64,000 bases of DNA from Arcobacter aquimarinus (GTDB lineage: Bacteria; Campylobacterota; Campylobacteria; Campylobacterales; Arcobacteraceae): the NCBI RefSeq assembly GCF_013177635.1, contig NZ_CP030944.1:620001-684000 (forward strand), in the 5' to 3' direction. Below the pieces are notes generated by a model. That model ran no database searches, was not told the DNA's origin, and saw only the letters and a program-made list of their open reading frames with translations. Position numbers and translations under genes: made by a program. This document shows, piece after piece, positions 25,257-35,729 of the stretch (its first letter is position 1; each line of letters begins with the position of its first letter).

Positions 25257-25262
25257 TATAAT
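25257..25262 (+). promoter_or_regulatory. purL -10 box
   Basis: TATAAT preceded by TTTTTAGG and followed by CGCC, 34 bases before the purL ATG. No purine riboswitch is visible in the short leader. Confidence 0.6.
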
Positions 25263-25296
25263 CGCCACAATTAACAACCATATTTTAAGGCGAAAG

Positions 25297-27510
25297 ATGC
25301 AAAAACAAGAGATGAACCTTCAAGAGATAGCACTTGCTCACTCTTTAACACTTGAAGAATTTGAAAATATCAAAGAAATTTTAGGAAGAGAACCAAACTA
25401 TGTAGAAATTGGTATCTTCTCTGCTATGTGGTCTGAGCATTGCTCATATAAATCAAGTAAAAAATATTTAAGTGGTTTTCCAACAAAAGCTCCTTGGGTT
25501 ATTCAAGGTCCAGGTGAAAATGCTGGTGTTATTGATATTGGTGATGGTTATGCTGCTGTATTTAAAATGGAATCACACAATCATCCATCTTTTATTGAGC
25601 CTTATCAAGGTGCTGCAACAGGAGTTGGAGGAATTTTAAGGGATGTATTTACAATGGGAGCACGTCCTATTGCAAATATGAATTCAATCAGATTTGCTTC
25701 TATTGAAGGTAATAGCGAAACAGCTCAAAAACATAGATATTTATTAAGAGGTGTTGTTGCTGGTATTGGTGGATATGGTAATTGTATGGGAGTTCCAACA
25801 ATTGGTGGAGAAACTACATTTGAAGAGTGTTATGCTGGAAATAACCTTGTAAATGCATTTACTTTAGGATTAGCAAAAGCTGATGAAATTTTCTATGGTA
25901 GAGCTGAAGGTATTGGAAATCCTGTAATGTACGTTGGTTCAAAAACTGGTAGAGATGGTCTTGGTGGAGCTGTTATGAGTTCTGCATCATTTGATGAAGA
26001 TTCTGAATCAAAAAGACCAACTGTTCAAGTTGGAGATCCATTTACTGAAAAATTACTTTTAGAAGCTTGTTTAGAGTTATTTAAAACAGATTTAATCATT
26101 GGTATTCAAGATATGGGAGCTGCAGGGCTTACTTCTTCTTCTTTTGAAATGGCTGGACGAAGTGGTTCTGGAATGATTATGCATTTAGATAAAGTTCCAG
26201 CTAGAGAAGAGGGAATGACTCCTTATGACTTTATGCTTTCTGAATCTCAAGAAAGAATGCTTATTTGTGCTAAAAAAGGTTGTGAGCAAGCAATCATTGA
26301 TATTTTTGAAAAATGGGAATTAGATGTTGCTGTAATTGGTGAAGTTACAAGTACAGGAAATATGGAGTTATTCTGGCATGGTGATAAAGTTGCTGAAGTT
26401 CCAGTTCAACCAGTATCTGAACAAGCTCCAGTGCTTGATAGACCAGTTAAAAAACCAGCATATTTAGATGGAATTGAAAATATCTCTTTAGATAAAGAAA
26501 TCTCAAATCAAATTGCTTTTGATGATTTATTTTCTGATATGGAAGTTGTTGATAAATCTTGGGTTTATTCTCAATATGATTCAATGGTTCAAACAAATAC
26601 AATCAAAGGTCCAGGTCAACTTGATGGTTCTTCTATTAGAATTAAAGAGACAGGAAAAGCATTAGCTATGAGTGCTGATTGTAATACAAGACTTTGTTAT
26701 ATTAATCCAGAATTAGGAGCAGCAGCTGCTGTAATGGAATCTGGAAGAAATGTTGCAATGACTGGTGCAGTTCCAAAAGCTATTACAGATTGTTTAAATT
26801 TTGGAAATCCTCAGAATCCTGAAGTTATGTGGCAATTTGCTGCTTGTTGTGAAGGTATTAAATCTGCTTGTAAAGAGTTAAATACTCCAGTTATTGGTGG
26901 AAATGTTTCATTATATAACGAAACAAATGGTGTAAGTGTATTCCCAACTCCTTCAATTGCAATGGTTGGTGTAAATGAAGATGCAAATAAAGTATTACCT
27001 TCTTGTGTTCAAGAAAATGGAAATATTTTATATCTTTTAGGTGAAACAAAAGGTGAGTTTGGTGGTTCTTTATATCTTAAGAAAATGTATGGAAAAGTAG
27101 CTGGTACTCACCCTGAAGTTGATTTCTCAAAAGAATTAGCACTTTGGAATACTGTAATTGAAGCAAATAAACAAGGTTTATTAAAATCTGCAAAAGATGT
27201 GAATGTTGGTGGTATAGCAATTGCATTAGCTAAAATGTCTGTTGTTGGACAAAAAGGTGTGGAAGTATCTATCTCTTTAAATGATTCAAAAGATATTTTT
27301 GCAGAATCTTTAAGTAGAGCAATCGTTGAAGTTAATCCATCAAATTGTGAAGCATTTGAAAAAATTGCAAAAGCTAATAATATTGAATGTACGAAAATAG
27401 GTGTTGTTCAAGGTGATAAAATCTCTATAAATGATATTTATAAAGATTTAAATACTGCAAGTGATATTTATTTTAATAGATTTAAAAAAGTAATTGAACA
27501 AGATTTATAA
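25297..27510 (+). CDS. purL: Phosphoribosylformylglycinamidine synthase, large subunit
   Basis: PurL catalyses the ATP-dependent amidation of FGAR to FGAM in purine synthesis. The 737-residue small form works with separate PurS and PurQ, which are not next to it here. Seen motifs: [12 protein letters not shown] near residue 45, [24 protein letters not shown] near 95, [10 protein letters not shown], and the second-half GGNVSLYNE. The next gene purH is in the same pathway but lies behind a terminator. Confidence 0.97.
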   Translation: MQKQEMNLQEIALAHSLTLEEFENIKEILGREPNYVEIGIFSAMWSEHCSYKSSKKYLSGFPTKAPWVIQGPGENAGVIDIGDGYAAVFKMESHNHPSFIEPYQGAATGVGGILRDVFTMGARPIANMNSIRFASIEGNSETAQKHRYLLRGVVAGIGGYGNCMGVPTIGGETTFEECYAGNNLVNAFTLGLAKADEIFYGRAEGIGNPVMYVGSKTGRDGLGGAVMSSASFDEDSESKRPTVQVGDPFTEKLLLEACLELFKTDLIIGIQDMGAAGLTSSSFEMAGRSGSGMIMHLDKVPAREEGMTPYDFMLSESQERMLICAKKGCEQAIIDIFEKWELDVAVIGEVTSTGNMELFWHGDKVAEVPVQPVSEQAPVLDRPVKKPAYLDGIENISLDKEISNQIAFDDLFSDMEVVDKSWVYSQYDSMVQTNTIKGPGQLDGSSIRIKETGKALAMSADCNTRLCYINPELGAAAAVMESGRNVAMTGAVPKAITDCLNFGNPQNPEVMWQFAACCEGIKSACKELNTPVIGGNVSLYNETNGVSVFPTPSIAMVGVNEDANKVLPSCVQENGNILYLLGETKGEFGGSLYLKKMYGKVAGTHPEVDFSKELALWNTVIEANKQGLLKSAKDVNVGGIAIALAKMSVVGQKGVEVSISLNDSKDIFAESLSRAIVEVNPSNCEAFEKIAKANNIECTKIGVVQGDKISINDIYKDLNTASDIYFNRFKKVIEQDL

Positions 27511-27523
27511 TAAAAAGTATTTT

Positions 27524-27565
27524 AAAGCCAAACATCTTGAAATATAGGGGTTTGGCTTTTTTTAT
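27524..27565 (+). terminator. Terminator between purL and purH
   Basis: AAAGCCAAAC (27524-27533) pairs with GTTTGGCTTT (27550-27559), followed by a T run. Confidence 0.85.
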
Positions 27566-27597
27566 TTCTAGATATTTTATAGTGGGAGAAAAGCTAA

Positions 27598-29130
27598 ATG
27601 AGAGCATTAATTAGTGTTAGTGATAAAAGTGGTGTTGAAAACTTTGCTAAAGAATTAGTATCTTTAGGGTATGAAATTATTTCAACAGGTGGAACATACA
27701 ATAAACTTAAAGATGCAGGAATTGCAGTTATTGAAGCAAATGAAGTTACTAAATTTCCTGAGTGTTTTGAAGGAAGAGTTAAGACTTTAAATCCTTATAT
27801 TCATGGTGGAATTTTACATAGACGAGATAAACAATCTCACTTAGATCAAGCAAAAGAATTAGGTGTTGAGGGAATTGATTTGGTTTGTGTAAATTTATAT
27901 CCATTTAAAGCAACAATAGAAAAAACTGATGATTTTGAAGAGATTATTGAAAACATTGATATCGGTGGTCCAGCAATGGTTAGAAGTGCAGCTAAAAACT
28001 TTGATTCAGTAATCATTGTTACAGATGTTGCTGATTATGATTTAGTATTAAATAATCTTAAAAATGACACAAATACAGTTGAATTTAGACGTGATATGAT
28101 GATTAAGGCTTATGAGCATACAGCTGCTTATGATTCTATGATTGCTAATTATATGAATAAAAGATTTAATAATGGTATGGGTGCAAAACAATTTATCGTT
28201 GGAACTAAAGTATTCGATACAAGATATGGTGAAAACCCACATCAAAAAGGTGCTTTATATGAGTTTGATTCACAATTTTCTAATAAATTTAAAACAATAA
28301 AAGGTGAAGCATCTTTCAATAATATGGGAGATATTTCAGGAGCTGCTAGAATTGCTGCTGCATTTGGAAAAGAAAAAGCTATTTGTATTGTAAAACACGG
28401 AAATCCTTGTGGATTTGCAATTAAAGATACATTATTAGAATCTTATGTTGAAGCTTTAAAATGTGACCCAGTTTCTGCTTTTGGTGGAGTAGTTGCTGTT
28501 AATGGTTGTGTGGATAAAGAATTAGCTGAAAAAATGAATGAAATTTTCTTAGAAGTTATTTTTGCTGCGAGTTTCACTCCTGAAGCAGTTGCCGTGTTTG
28601 AAGCTAAAAAAAGAATCAAACTTTTTGAACAAGGAACACAATATTTAGAGCTTGCAAATGATGCAATTGACTTTAAAAGAGTAGATGGTGGATTTGTATT
28701 CCAAGATGCTGATAAAGTTGCTGAAGATGAAGTTAGAAATTCTATTTTAAAATCAAAAAGAATAGCAACAGAACAAGAAGTAAAAGATATGGAAATTGCT
28801 TATAAAATTGCAAGTTTGACAAAATCAAATTGTGTAGTTTATGTTAAAAATTCTGCAATGGTTGCTGTTGGTATGGGTATGACTAGTAGAGTTGATGCTT
28901 CAAAAGCAGCTTTAAGAAAAGCAGAAGATATGGGATTAGATGTAACTGGTGCTGTATTAGCAAGTGAAGCTTTCTTCCCATTTAGAGATAGCATTGATGC
29001 AGCTGCAGAAGCTGGTGTTAAATGTGTAATTGAACCAGGTGGAAGTATCAGAGATGATGAAATTATTGAAGCAGCAAATGAATATGATATGGCTTTATAT
29101 TTCTCAGGAATTAGACACTTTTTACACTAA
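27598..29130 (+). CDS. purH: Bifunctional AICAR transformylase / IMP cyclohydrolase
   Basis: PurH carries out the last two steps of IMP synthesis. The N-terminal cyclohydrolase (MGS-like) domain has [16 protein letters not shown] and [15 protein letters not shown]; the transformylase part has [31 protein letters not shown] and the C-terminal [20 protein letters not shown]. Length 510 is normal. A GGGAG ribosome site precedes the ATG. Confidence 0.98.
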   Translation: MRALISVSDKSGVENFAKELVSLGYEIISTGGTYNKLKDAGIAVIEANEVTKFPECFEGRVKTLNPYIHGGILHRRDKQSHLDQAKELGVEGIDLVCVNLYPFKATIEKTDDFEEIIENIDIGGPAMVRSAAKNFDSVIIVTDVADYDLVLNNLKNDTNTVEFRRDMMIKAYEHTAAYDSMIANYMNKRFNNGMGAKQFIVGTKVFDTRYGENPHQKGALYEFDSQFSNKFKTIKGEASFNNMGDISGAARIAAAFGKEKAICIVKHGNPCGFAIKDTLLESYVEALKCDPVSAFGGVVAVNGCVDKELAEKMNEIFLEVIFAASFTPEAVAVFEAKKRIKLFEQGTQYLELANDAIDFKRVDGGFVFQDADKVAEDEVRNSILKSKRIATEQEVKDMEIAYKIASLTKSNCVVYVKNSAMVAVGMGMTSRVDASKAALRKAEDMGLDVTGAVLASEAFFPFRDSIDAAAEAGVKCVIEPGGSIRDDEIIEAANEYDMALYFSGIRHFLH

Positions 29131-29138
29131 AATAAAAT

Positions 29139-29190
29139 AAAATTTATACCATCAATAATATATTTTTTGGTATAAATTTTAAACTTTTTT
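29139..29190 (+). terminator. Hairpin after purH
   Basis: AAAATTTATACCA (29139-29151) and its exact complement (29168-29180) enclose 16 bases and are followed by AAAC and a T run. An AT-rich but perfect 13-bp stem, acceptable as a terminator. Confidence 0.6.
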
Positions 29191-29248
29191 TCTTTACTTT
29201 TTAAAACTATTTTAGATATACTCAATAACTATTTATAGGGGAATATCT

Positions 29249-31858
29249 TTGAGATTAATAAAAAAAATAAATATAATAATTTTATTTCTTTTGATTGTTT
29301 CTACTTTTTCTTTTTCAAAAGAGTTGAAAAAAATAACCTTACATCTTTCTTGGTTTGATCAGTTCCAATTTGCTGGATATTATATGGCTAAAGAGAAAGG
29401 TTTTTACGAAGCATTAGGTTTGGATGTTGAAATTATACCATTTAATTTTAATGTTGATATTCCTAAAGAAGTAAGTGAAGGAAAATTTGATTTTGCAGTT
29501 GGAAGAGAAACACTTATTTTAGAAAGAGCAAAAGATAGAAATATTGTAGCCCTATATGCACTTTTTCAAGCAACACCTTTGATATTAGTTAGTACAAAAG
29601 AGTCAGGTATAAATAGTGTAAATGATTTTTCAAATAAAAAAATTATGACTACTATAGATGATTCAAGCGAAGTATCTATAAAAGCTATGATTATTTCAAA
29701 TAAAATAAAAATAGATAATATAAAATTTCTTAAACATACTCATAATATAGATGATTTAATAAATAAAAATACAGATGTTATTTCAGCATATATTTCAAAA
29801 TCTCCTTATGAACTTCAAAAAAAAGGTATAGAATATAATATTTTTGACCCAAAAAAATTTGGTTTCGATATGTATAGTGATATGTTATATACAAGTGAAA
29901 ATTTTATAAATAATGATTTAAATACAGTTTTATTATTTAAGAAAGCTTCTTTAAAAGGTTGGGAGTATGCATATTCAAATATAAATGAAAGTGTTGATGT
30001 AATAATTGATAAATACAATAATCAAAATTTAAAGAAAAATGAGCTTATTTATGAAGCAAAAGAATTAAGAAAACTCTCTTATTTTAATACTTCAATTTTA
30101 GGTGAAATTAAAAAAGACAAAATACAAAGAATTCATGATTTATATAACTTAATGGGTTTAGTTCCAAAACCAATTGATTTAGAAAAATTTGTATTTGATT
30201 TAAATAATCTTAGAAATCTTACTTTTTCAAAATCAGAGTTAGATTATTTAGAGCAAAGAGATATTATAAATATGTGTGTTACTCCAAATGCAATGCCATA
30301 TAGTGATATAAAAGATGATAAGTTTATAGGATTTATTTCTGATTACATATCTTTGATTGAAAATAGAATAAAAAAACCAATAAGGTTAGTTCCTACTTCA
30401 AATTGGAAAGAATCAGTAGAATTTGCAAAAAGAGGTGATTGTGATATTTTACCATCAATGGTTTGGACAAAAGAAAGAGAAGAACATTTTAATTTTACAA
30501 AGTCATATTTAAATATTCCATTTGTTCTTTCAACAAAAAGTGATATTTCATTTATAAATAATTTAAAGAGTTTAAAAAATAAAAAAATATCAGTTGTTGA
30601 AGAGTATGCAATAATTAATAAATTAAAAGAAAAATACAATAATATAGAGTTTATAAAAGTTAAAAATACAGATGAAGGATTAAAAAAAGTTTTAAATGGT
30701 GAAACTTTTGGTCATATTGATACTGTTTCAACTACTTGGTATAAAATTCAAACAAAACATCTTTCAAAATTAGCTATATCTTCAAAATTAGATGAGAATG
30801 TTGATATTTCTATAGCTGTTAATAAAGAAGATAACATATTATTTAGTGTATTGCAAAAAGCTGTTTTAAGTATAGATTCTAACGTAAGAGATGAGATTTT
30901 AAATAAATGGATTTTCACTGAATATAAAAAAGAGTTTGATTATTCAATTCTTTGGAAAATAGCAATAGTTTTATTAATAATATTTATAGCTATATTATAT
31001 AGACAAAGATTACTTGCAAAAATGAATGATAGTTTAAAAATAGCAGTTGAAGAAAAAACAAAATCTTTGCAGGAAATAAATAATAAATTAGAAAATAAAA
31101 TTAAAGAAGAAGTAGAAAAAAATTTAAAAAAAGATAGACTATTATCACAACAACAAAAAATGGTTTCTATGGGACAGATGATAGAAAATATTGCTCATCA
31201 ATGGAGACAACCTTTATCTTTAATAACAGTAAATGCAACAGCTTTAAAATTAAAAAAAGATTTGAATGATTTAGATGATGAATTTTTACTAAAAACTATA
31301 GATTCAATTGTGAATACTTCAAAATATTTATCAAATACAATAGATGATTTTAGATATTTTTTTAAACCCCAAAGAGAAAAAGAGATATTTTATATAGAAG
31401 AGTGTTTTAAAAAAACTATTGATTTATTAGGTGCTAATTTTGTGGAAAATAAAATAACTATTATTCAAAATTTTGACAATGTTAAAATTGATGGTTATGA
31501 AACAGAATTAATTCAAGTATTAATAAATATTTTGAATAATTCAAAAGATGCGTTAGAATCTTTAAAAAATGAAGAAAAGTTAATATTTATTGATATTAAG
31601 AAAATTGCTTCTAAGGTATATATTAAAATAAGAGATAATGCAGGTGGAATAAATCTTGATATTATAGAAAAAGTATTTGAACCATATTTTACCACAAAGC
31701 ATCAAAATCAAGGTACAGGTATAGGACTTTATATGTGTCAAGAAATAATTCACAAACACATGAATGGAAATATAGAAATTTCAAATGTTGAGTATGAATA
31801 TAAGAATAAAAAATATAAAGGTGCTCTAATTTTAATAACCCTTGATATTGTTGAGTAA
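29249..31858 (+). CDS. Sensor kinase with NMT1/THI5-like and SBP-type periplasmic domains
   Basis: After a signal/anchor (about 1-23) come two periplasmic binding modules: an NMT1/THI5-like domain (about 30-290, SWFDQFQFAGYYMAKEKGFYE) and a SBP_bac_3 domain (about 325-560, VTPNAMPYSDIKDDKFIGF). A membrane helix (about 573-590), a coiled coil, an H-box with H650 (IAHQWRQPL) and a HATPase_c domain (DNAGGIN, GTGIGLYM) follow. It likely phosphorylates an unlinked response regulator, since none is adjacent. The TTG start has AGGGG 7 bases before it. The ligand is unknown; NMT1 domains in general bind pyrimidine or aromatic-type ligands. Confidence 0.88.
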   Translation: MRLIKKINIIILFLLIVSTFSFSKELKKITLHLSWFDQFQFAGYYMAKEKGFYEALGLDVEIIPFNFNVDIPKEVSEGKFDFAVGRETLILERAKDRNIVALYALFQATPLILVSTKESGINSVNDFSNKKIMTTIDDSSEVSIKAMIISNKIKIDNIKFLKHTHNIDDLINKNTDVISAYISKSPYELQKKGIEYNIFDPKKFGFDMYSDMLYTSENFINNDLNTVLLFKKASLKGWEYAYSNINESVDVIIDKYNNQNLKKNELIYEAKELRKLSYFNTSILGEIKKDKIQRIHDLYNLMGLVPKPIDLEKFVFDLNNLRNLTFSKSELDYLEQRDIINMCVTPNAMPYSDIKDDKFIGFISDYISLIENRIKKPIRLVPTSNWKESVEFAKRGDCDILPSMVWTKEREEHFNFTKSYLNIPFVLSTKSDISFINNLKSLKNKKISVVEEYAIINKLKEKYNNIEFIKVKNTDEGLKKVLNGETFGHIDTVSTTWYKIQTKHLSKLAISSKLDENVDISIAVNKEDNILFSVLQKAVLSIDSNVRDEILNKWIFTEYKKEFDYSILWKIAIVLLIIFIAILYRQRLLAKMNDSLKIAVEEKTKSLQEINNKLENKIKEEVEKNLKKDRLLSQQQKMVSMGQMIENIAHQWRQPLSLITVNATALKLKKDLNDLDDEFLLKTIDSIVNTSKYLSNTIDDFRYFFKPQREKEIFYIEECFKKTIDLLGANFVENKITIIQNFDNVKIDGYETELIQVLINILNNSKDALESLKNEEKLIFIDIKKIASKVYIKIRDNAGGINLDIIEKVFEPYFTTKHQNQGTGIGLYMCQEIIHKHMNGNIEISNVEYEYKNKKYKGALILITLDIVE

Positions 31859-31866
31859 TTTATCGA

Positions 31867-31916
31867 TTTCCTAATAATCTTTAGCTATAATTTTTAATAT
31901 AAATATTATTAGGAAA
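31867..31916 (+). promoter_or_regulatory. bioA promoter with 12-bp inverted repeat around the -10 box
   Basis: TTTCCTAATAAT (31867-31878) and its exact reverse complement ATTATTAGGAAA (31905-31916) flank 26 bases containing a TATAAT at 31886-31891. The right arm includes the bioA ribosome site. The geometry suits a repressor operator more than an RNA hairpin, because the left arm lies upstream of the expected transcript start. Confidence 0.5.
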
Positions 31917-31921
31917 ACTAT

Positions 31922-33190
31922 TTGAATTGGTTAAATATAGATAAAACTCATGTATGGCATCCTTATAACGCACTTCCTTCAAAAACAAAAATTCTTCCTG
32001 TAAAAAGAACAGATAAAACAACAATATTTTTAGAAACAGGTGAAGAATTAATTGATGGAATGAGTTCTTGGTGGAGTGCGATTCATGGGTATAATAATCC
32101 AAAATTAAATGAAGCCTTAAAAAAGCAAGTTGATATTATGCCTCATATTATGTTTGGTGGATTAGCACATGAACAAGCTTCTCTTTTATGTGAAAAATTA
32201 GTTAAATTAACGGGATTAAATTCTGTTTTTTTGTGTGATAGTGGTTCTGTTTCAGTTGAAGTTGCGTTAAAAACAGCAATTCTTTATCAAAAAGCAAAAA
32301 ATCTAAATAAATATAAATTTTTAGCGTCAAAAAATGCATATCATGGTGATACTTTAGGTGCTATGAGTGTTTGTGACCCTGAAAACTCAATGCATTCAAT
32401 CTATGGGTCATATTTAAGTGAACATATTTTTACAAAATCACCAGCTCTTGGATTTAATACTGATTGTTCAAAAGAGATAGAAGAATTAGAAAAAATATTA
32501 GAAAAACATCATCAAGAAATTGCTGGATTTATTTTAGAACCAATTGTACAAGGTGCTGGAGGAATGAGGATTTATAATCCTTCATATCTGATAAAGGCGA
32601 GAGAACTTTGTTCTAAATATGACATTTTGCTTATTTTAGATGAAATTGCAACTGGTTTTGGACATACGGGAAAAATGTTTGCTTTTGAGCATGCCAATAT
32701 AAAACCAGATATTATAACTGTTGGAAAAGGTTTAACTGGTGGTTATATGACTATGGCTGCTATGATTACTTCAAAAGATGTGAGTGATATTATTTCTAAT
32801 AGTGAAATTGGTGTATTAATGCATGGACCAACTTTTATGGCAAATCCATTGGCTTGTAGTGTGGCAAATGCAAGTATAGATTTACTTTTAAACTCTTCTT
32901 GGCAAGATAAAGTAAAAAGAATTGAAGAGATTTTTACAGAAGAGTTAGAAAAAATAAAAGGATATCCATTAGTAAAAGATATAAGAAATATTGGAGCTAT
33001 TGGAGTAATTGAATTAAAAGATGATTGTTACGTTCAAGAAGTTCAAGATTTCTGTGTTAAAAATGGAGTTTGGTTAAGACCTTTTGGAAAATTAGTTTAT
33101 TCAATTGTTGCATATACTATAGAAGAAAAAGATTTAGTAAAAATAATAAGAACAATGTGTGAAGCAATAAAATCTATAAAGAAAAGTTAA
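31922..33190 (+). CDS. bioA: Adenosylmethionine-8-amino-7-oxononanoate aminotransferase
   Basis: BioA makes 7,8-diaminopelargonic acid in biotin synthesis, using S-adenosylmethionine as amino donor. The sequence starts NWLNIDKTHVWHPYNALP, has the SSWWSAIHGYNNP substrate loop, DEIATGFGHTGK, and PLP lysine K269 (ITVGKGLTGGY). Length 422 is normal. The start is TTG with AGG 8 bases upstream. It is the first gene of a plus-strand pair with a NUDIX hydrolase that follows at once. Confidence 0.95.
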   Translation: MNWLNIDKTHVWHPYNALPSKTKILPVKRTDKTTIFLETGEELIDGMSSWWSAIHGYNNPKLNEALKKQVDIMPHIMFGGLAHEQASLLCEKLVKLTGLNSVFLCDSGSVSVEVALKTAILYQKAKNLNKYKFLASKNAYHGDTLGAMSVCDPENSMHSIYGSYLSEHIFTKSPALGFNTDCSKEIEELEKILEKHHQEIAGFILEPIVQGAGGMRIYNPSYLIKARELCSKYDILLILDEIATGFGHTGKMFAFEHANIKPDIITVGKGLTGGYMTMAAMITSKDVSDIISNSEIGVLMHGPTFMANPLACSVANASIDLLLNSSWQDKVKRIEEIFTEELEKIKGYPLVKDIRNIGAIGVIELKDDCYVQEVQDFCVKNGVWLRPFGKLVYSIVAYTIEEKDLVKIIRTMCEAIKSIKKS

Positions 33191-33847
33191 ATGAAAAAAG
33201 ATAATTTAAAAAAATTAGTAGCAAATTTGCCAAAACATCCAAATGTTTTAGGAAGACATAGATTTTTTAATAGTGCTGTGTTAGTTCCACTTGTAAAAAT
33301 TAAAGGTGAATATCATTTACTTTTTCAAAAAAGAGCTTCTCATATTAGACAAGGTGGCGATATTTGTTTTCCTGGTGGTGGTTTTGAAGAAGGTGTTGAT
33401 AAAGATTTTAGAGATACAGCATTAAGAGAGACTTTTGAAGAGTTAGGAATCGAAAAAAAAGATATAAAAATTTTAGGACAACTTGATACTTATGTAGCTC
33501 CTATTGGTGCTGTGATTGAATCATTTGTAGCAAGAGTTAAGAAAAAAGCATACAAAAATATGAAAATTGACCATAATGAAGTTGAAAAAACTTTATTAAT
33601 TCCTATTACTTTTTTTAAAGAAAATGAACCAGAAGAGTACACTTTAGCCCATGAAATTCAACCATATAAAGTTGATGAAAATGGAAATAAAGAGGTGTTT
33701 TTCCCAGTTGAAGAGTTAGGACTTCCTGATACTTATAAAAAACCTTGGGGAAATAAAAAACATAAAATATGGGTTTATAAATATGATGGTGAAGTAATTT
33801 GGGGAATTACTTCTGTATTAATAAAAGATGTAATAGATAAGTATTAA
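33191..33847 (+). CDS. NUDIX hydrolase, CoA pyrophosphatase-like
   Basis: The Nudix box runs from GGGFEEGVDKDF through TALRETFEELGI, residues about 62-85, with the upstream FQKRASHIRQGGDICFPGG segment that marks the NudL/CoA-diphosphatase branch. It would hydrolyse CoA or related nucleotide diphosphates. The ATG follows the bioA stop directly. Its last 4 bases overlap the end of a convergent gene. Confidence 0.85.
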   Translation: MKKDNLKKLVANLPKHPNVLGRHRFFNSAVLVPLVKIKGEYHLLFQKRASHIRQGGDICFPGGGFEEGVDKDFRDTALRETFEELGIEKKDIKILGQLDTYVAPIGAVIESFVARVKKKAYKNMKIDHNEVEKTLLIPITFFKENEPEEYTLAHEIQPYKVDENGNKEVFFPVEELGLPDTYKKPWGNKKHKIWVYKYDGEVIWGITSVLIKDVIDKY

Positions 33848-34185
33848 ATAGTCATTACAGCATAAGTTTCATCTTTTAAAGCTTTAGTTAAAAGCTCTCC
33901 TGTATGTGTGATTTCTATATTTAATTCATTTAAAATAGAAGTTGCATCATAATCTTCAACACAAACAATACAAGCACTCATTTTTACACCAGTTTTTTGG
34001 ATTTTTAGAAGTTGTTCTTGTATCTGTTTATTTTCTTTTGTAAGTTTTATAGATGGACCCCAAATCATCAAATGGGCTGTTTTCCAATATCCTCTATCTA
34101 AAATAACAGAAGAGTAAAGTAATGGAAATTTATTTGCAACTTCAATATCACCATTTGTCCAAACAATTAATAAATTATCTTTCAT
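33844..34185 (-). CDS. DsrE-like cytoplasmic protein
   Basis: The 113-residue protein has a DsrE/DsrF-like fold: LLIVWTNGDIEVANKF, LMIWGPSIKL, a cysteine pair in KMSACIVCVEDY and the closing strand GELLTKALKDETYAVMTI. There is no signal peptide. Many such proteins have unknown function. An AAAGGC ribosome site precedes the ATG. The operon is a single gene. Confidence 0.7.
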   Translation of the reverse strand: MKDNLLIVWTNGDIEVANKFPLLYSSVILDRGYWKTAHLMIWGPSIKLTKENKQIQEQLLKIQKTGVKMSACIVCVEDYDATSILNELNIEITHTGELLTKALKDETYAVMTI

Positions 34186-34246
34186 TTAAAAAGCCTTTAG
34201 TTATAATCTTTGTAAGATTATATAATAAATTTTTTAAAGGTATAAA

Positions 34247-34861
34247 ATGAATAGAATATTATTAGAAGATATAGAGATTAAACCTTCAAAAGTTGTTTGC
34301 ATAGGAAGAAATTATATGGACCATATTGCAGAACTTAACAATGAAGTTCCAGAAGATATGGTGTTTTTTATAAAACCAAATTCTGCAATCTCGGATAAAT
34401 TAAATTTCCCACAAAATCAAAATTCTTGTCATTATGAAGCGGAAATTTCTTTTTTAATTGAAGATGATAAAATCACTGGTGTTGGATTTGGTTTGGATTT
34501 GACATTAAGAGAAGTGCAAAGTAAATTAAAAGATAAAGGTCTTCCTTGGGAAAGAGCAAAGGCATTTGATGGTTCAGCTGTTTTTTCTAAATTTAAAAGT
34601 TTTTCAGATGATGTTTCTAAAATAGGAATAGAGCTTTATATAAATGGAGAACTAAAACAAAAAGGTGATTACTCTTTAATGATAAATAAACCAATCGATA
34701 TTATAAAAGAGGCAAAAACTTTTTTAAGCTTTGAAGATGGAGATATTCTAATGAGTGGAACTCCAAAGGGAGTAGGGGCATTTAAAAAAGGTGATATTTT
34801 TCTTGGAAAAATATTATATGAAAACAAAGTTTTAATCGAAGAAACTTTTAAAGTAAATTAG
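34247..34861 (+). CDS. Fumarylacetoacetate hydrolase family protein
   Basis: The 204-residue protein matches the FAA-hydrolase/acylpyruvase fold: VVCIGRNYMDHIAEL, FIKPNSAI, the metal site in HYEAEISFLIED, then LPWERAKAFDGSAVFS and LMSGTPKGVGAFKKGD. It probably cleaves or tautomerises a 2-oxo acid such as an acylpyruvate or oxaloacetate. TATAAT at 34221-34226 and AAAGG precede it. msrB and msrA follow closely. Confidence 0.9.
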   Translation: MNRILLEDIEIKPSKVVCIGRNYMDHIAELNNEVPEDMVFFIKPNSAISDKLNFPQNQNSCHYEAEISFLIEDDKITGVGFGLDLTLREVQSKLKDKGLPWERAKAFDGSAVFSKFKSFSDDVSKIGIELYINGELKQKGDYSLMINKPIDIIKEAKTFLSFEDGDILMSGTPKGVGAFKKGDIFLGKILYENKVLIEETFKVN

Positions 34862-34871
34862 GGAATTCAAG

Positions 34872-35231
34872 ATGAAATATAATGAATTAACACAAGAAGA
34901 AAAATATGTTATAGAGAATAAAGGAACAGAGTATCCTTTTACTGGAATTTACAATGATTTTTATGAAAAAGGTGTTTATAGTTGTAAAAAATGCAATTCC
35001 TCACTTTATAAATCAGAAGATAAATTTAAATCAGGTTGTGGATGGCCGAGTTTTGATGATGAGATAGAAGGAGCAGTAAAACGAGTTTTAGATAAAGACG
35101 GAAGAAGAGTAGAAATTGTTTGTGCAATTTGTGGTGGGCATTTAGGGCATGTTTTTGAAGGAGAAGGATTTACATCAAAAAATACTAGACATTGTGTGAA
35201 TTCTATATCTTTAAATTTTCAAAAGGCTTAA
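34872..35231 (+). CDS. msrB: Peptide-methionine (R)-S-oxide reductase
   Basis: MsrB repairs the R form of methionine sulfoxide. Catalytic C108 lies in NTRHCVNSISLNF. A structural zinc site is formed by two CXXC pairs, C38/C41 and C84/C87. Other conserved parts are EYPFTGIY and GCGWPSFDDE. It is 10 bases after the FAA hydrolase gene and 3 bases before msrA, so it forms an oxidative-repair operon. Confidence 0.97.
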   Translation: MKYNELTQEEKYVIENKGTEYPFTGIYNDFYEKGVYSCKKCNSSLYKSEDKFKSGCGWPSFDDEIEGAVKRVLDKDGRRVEIVCAICGGHLGHVFEGEGFTSKNTRHCVNSISLNFQKA

Positions 35232-35234
35232 TAA

Positions 35235-35729
35235 ATGGATAATAAAAGTATTAAAAAGGCATATTATGCTGCTGGTTGCTTCTGGGGAGTTGAATATTTC
35301 TTTGAAAAACACAAAGGTGTAATTAGTGCAATTTCAGGTTATATGGGAGGAGTAATACCAAATCCTAGTTATGAGATAGTTTGTTCTGGTTTTTCAGGAC
35401 ATCTTGAGGTTGTTGAAGTAACTTATGATGAAAGTATTGTTAGTTTTGAGGAGTTAACAAAACTTTTTTTTGAAATTCATGATTTTACTCAAACAAATGG
35501 ACAAGGTCCAGATATTGGAAGCCAATATTTAAGTGCTATTTTTTATGTGGATGAAGAACAAAAAAGAGTGAGTGAAGAATTAATTTGTATATTAGAAAAC
35601 AAAGGTTTTAAAGTAGCTACTAAACTAAATCCTCTAGTTACTTTTTATGAAGCTGAAGATTATCATCAAGATTACTATGAAAGACACAAAAAAGTGCCTT
35701 ATTGTCATAGTTTAAAAAAGATATTTTAA
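35235..35729 (+). CDS. msrA: Peptide-methionine (S)-S-oxide reductase
   Basis: MsrA reduces the S form of methionine sulfoxide. The active-site cysteine C15 lies in AAGCFWGVEYFF; YMGG, GHLEVVEVTYD, EIHDFTQTNGQGPDIGSQY and the C-terminal EDYHQDYYERH are typical. The length is 164. It follows msrB directly, and its last 4 bases overlap a convergent gene. Confidence 0.97.
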   Translation: MDNKSIKKAYYAAGCFWGVEYFFEKHKGVISAISGYMGGVIPNPSYEIVCSGFSGHLEVVEVTYDESIVSFEELTKLFFEIHDFTQTNGQGPDIGSQYLSAIFYVDEEQKRVSEELICILENKGFKVATKLNPLVTFYEAEDYHQDYYERHKKVPYCHSLKKIF

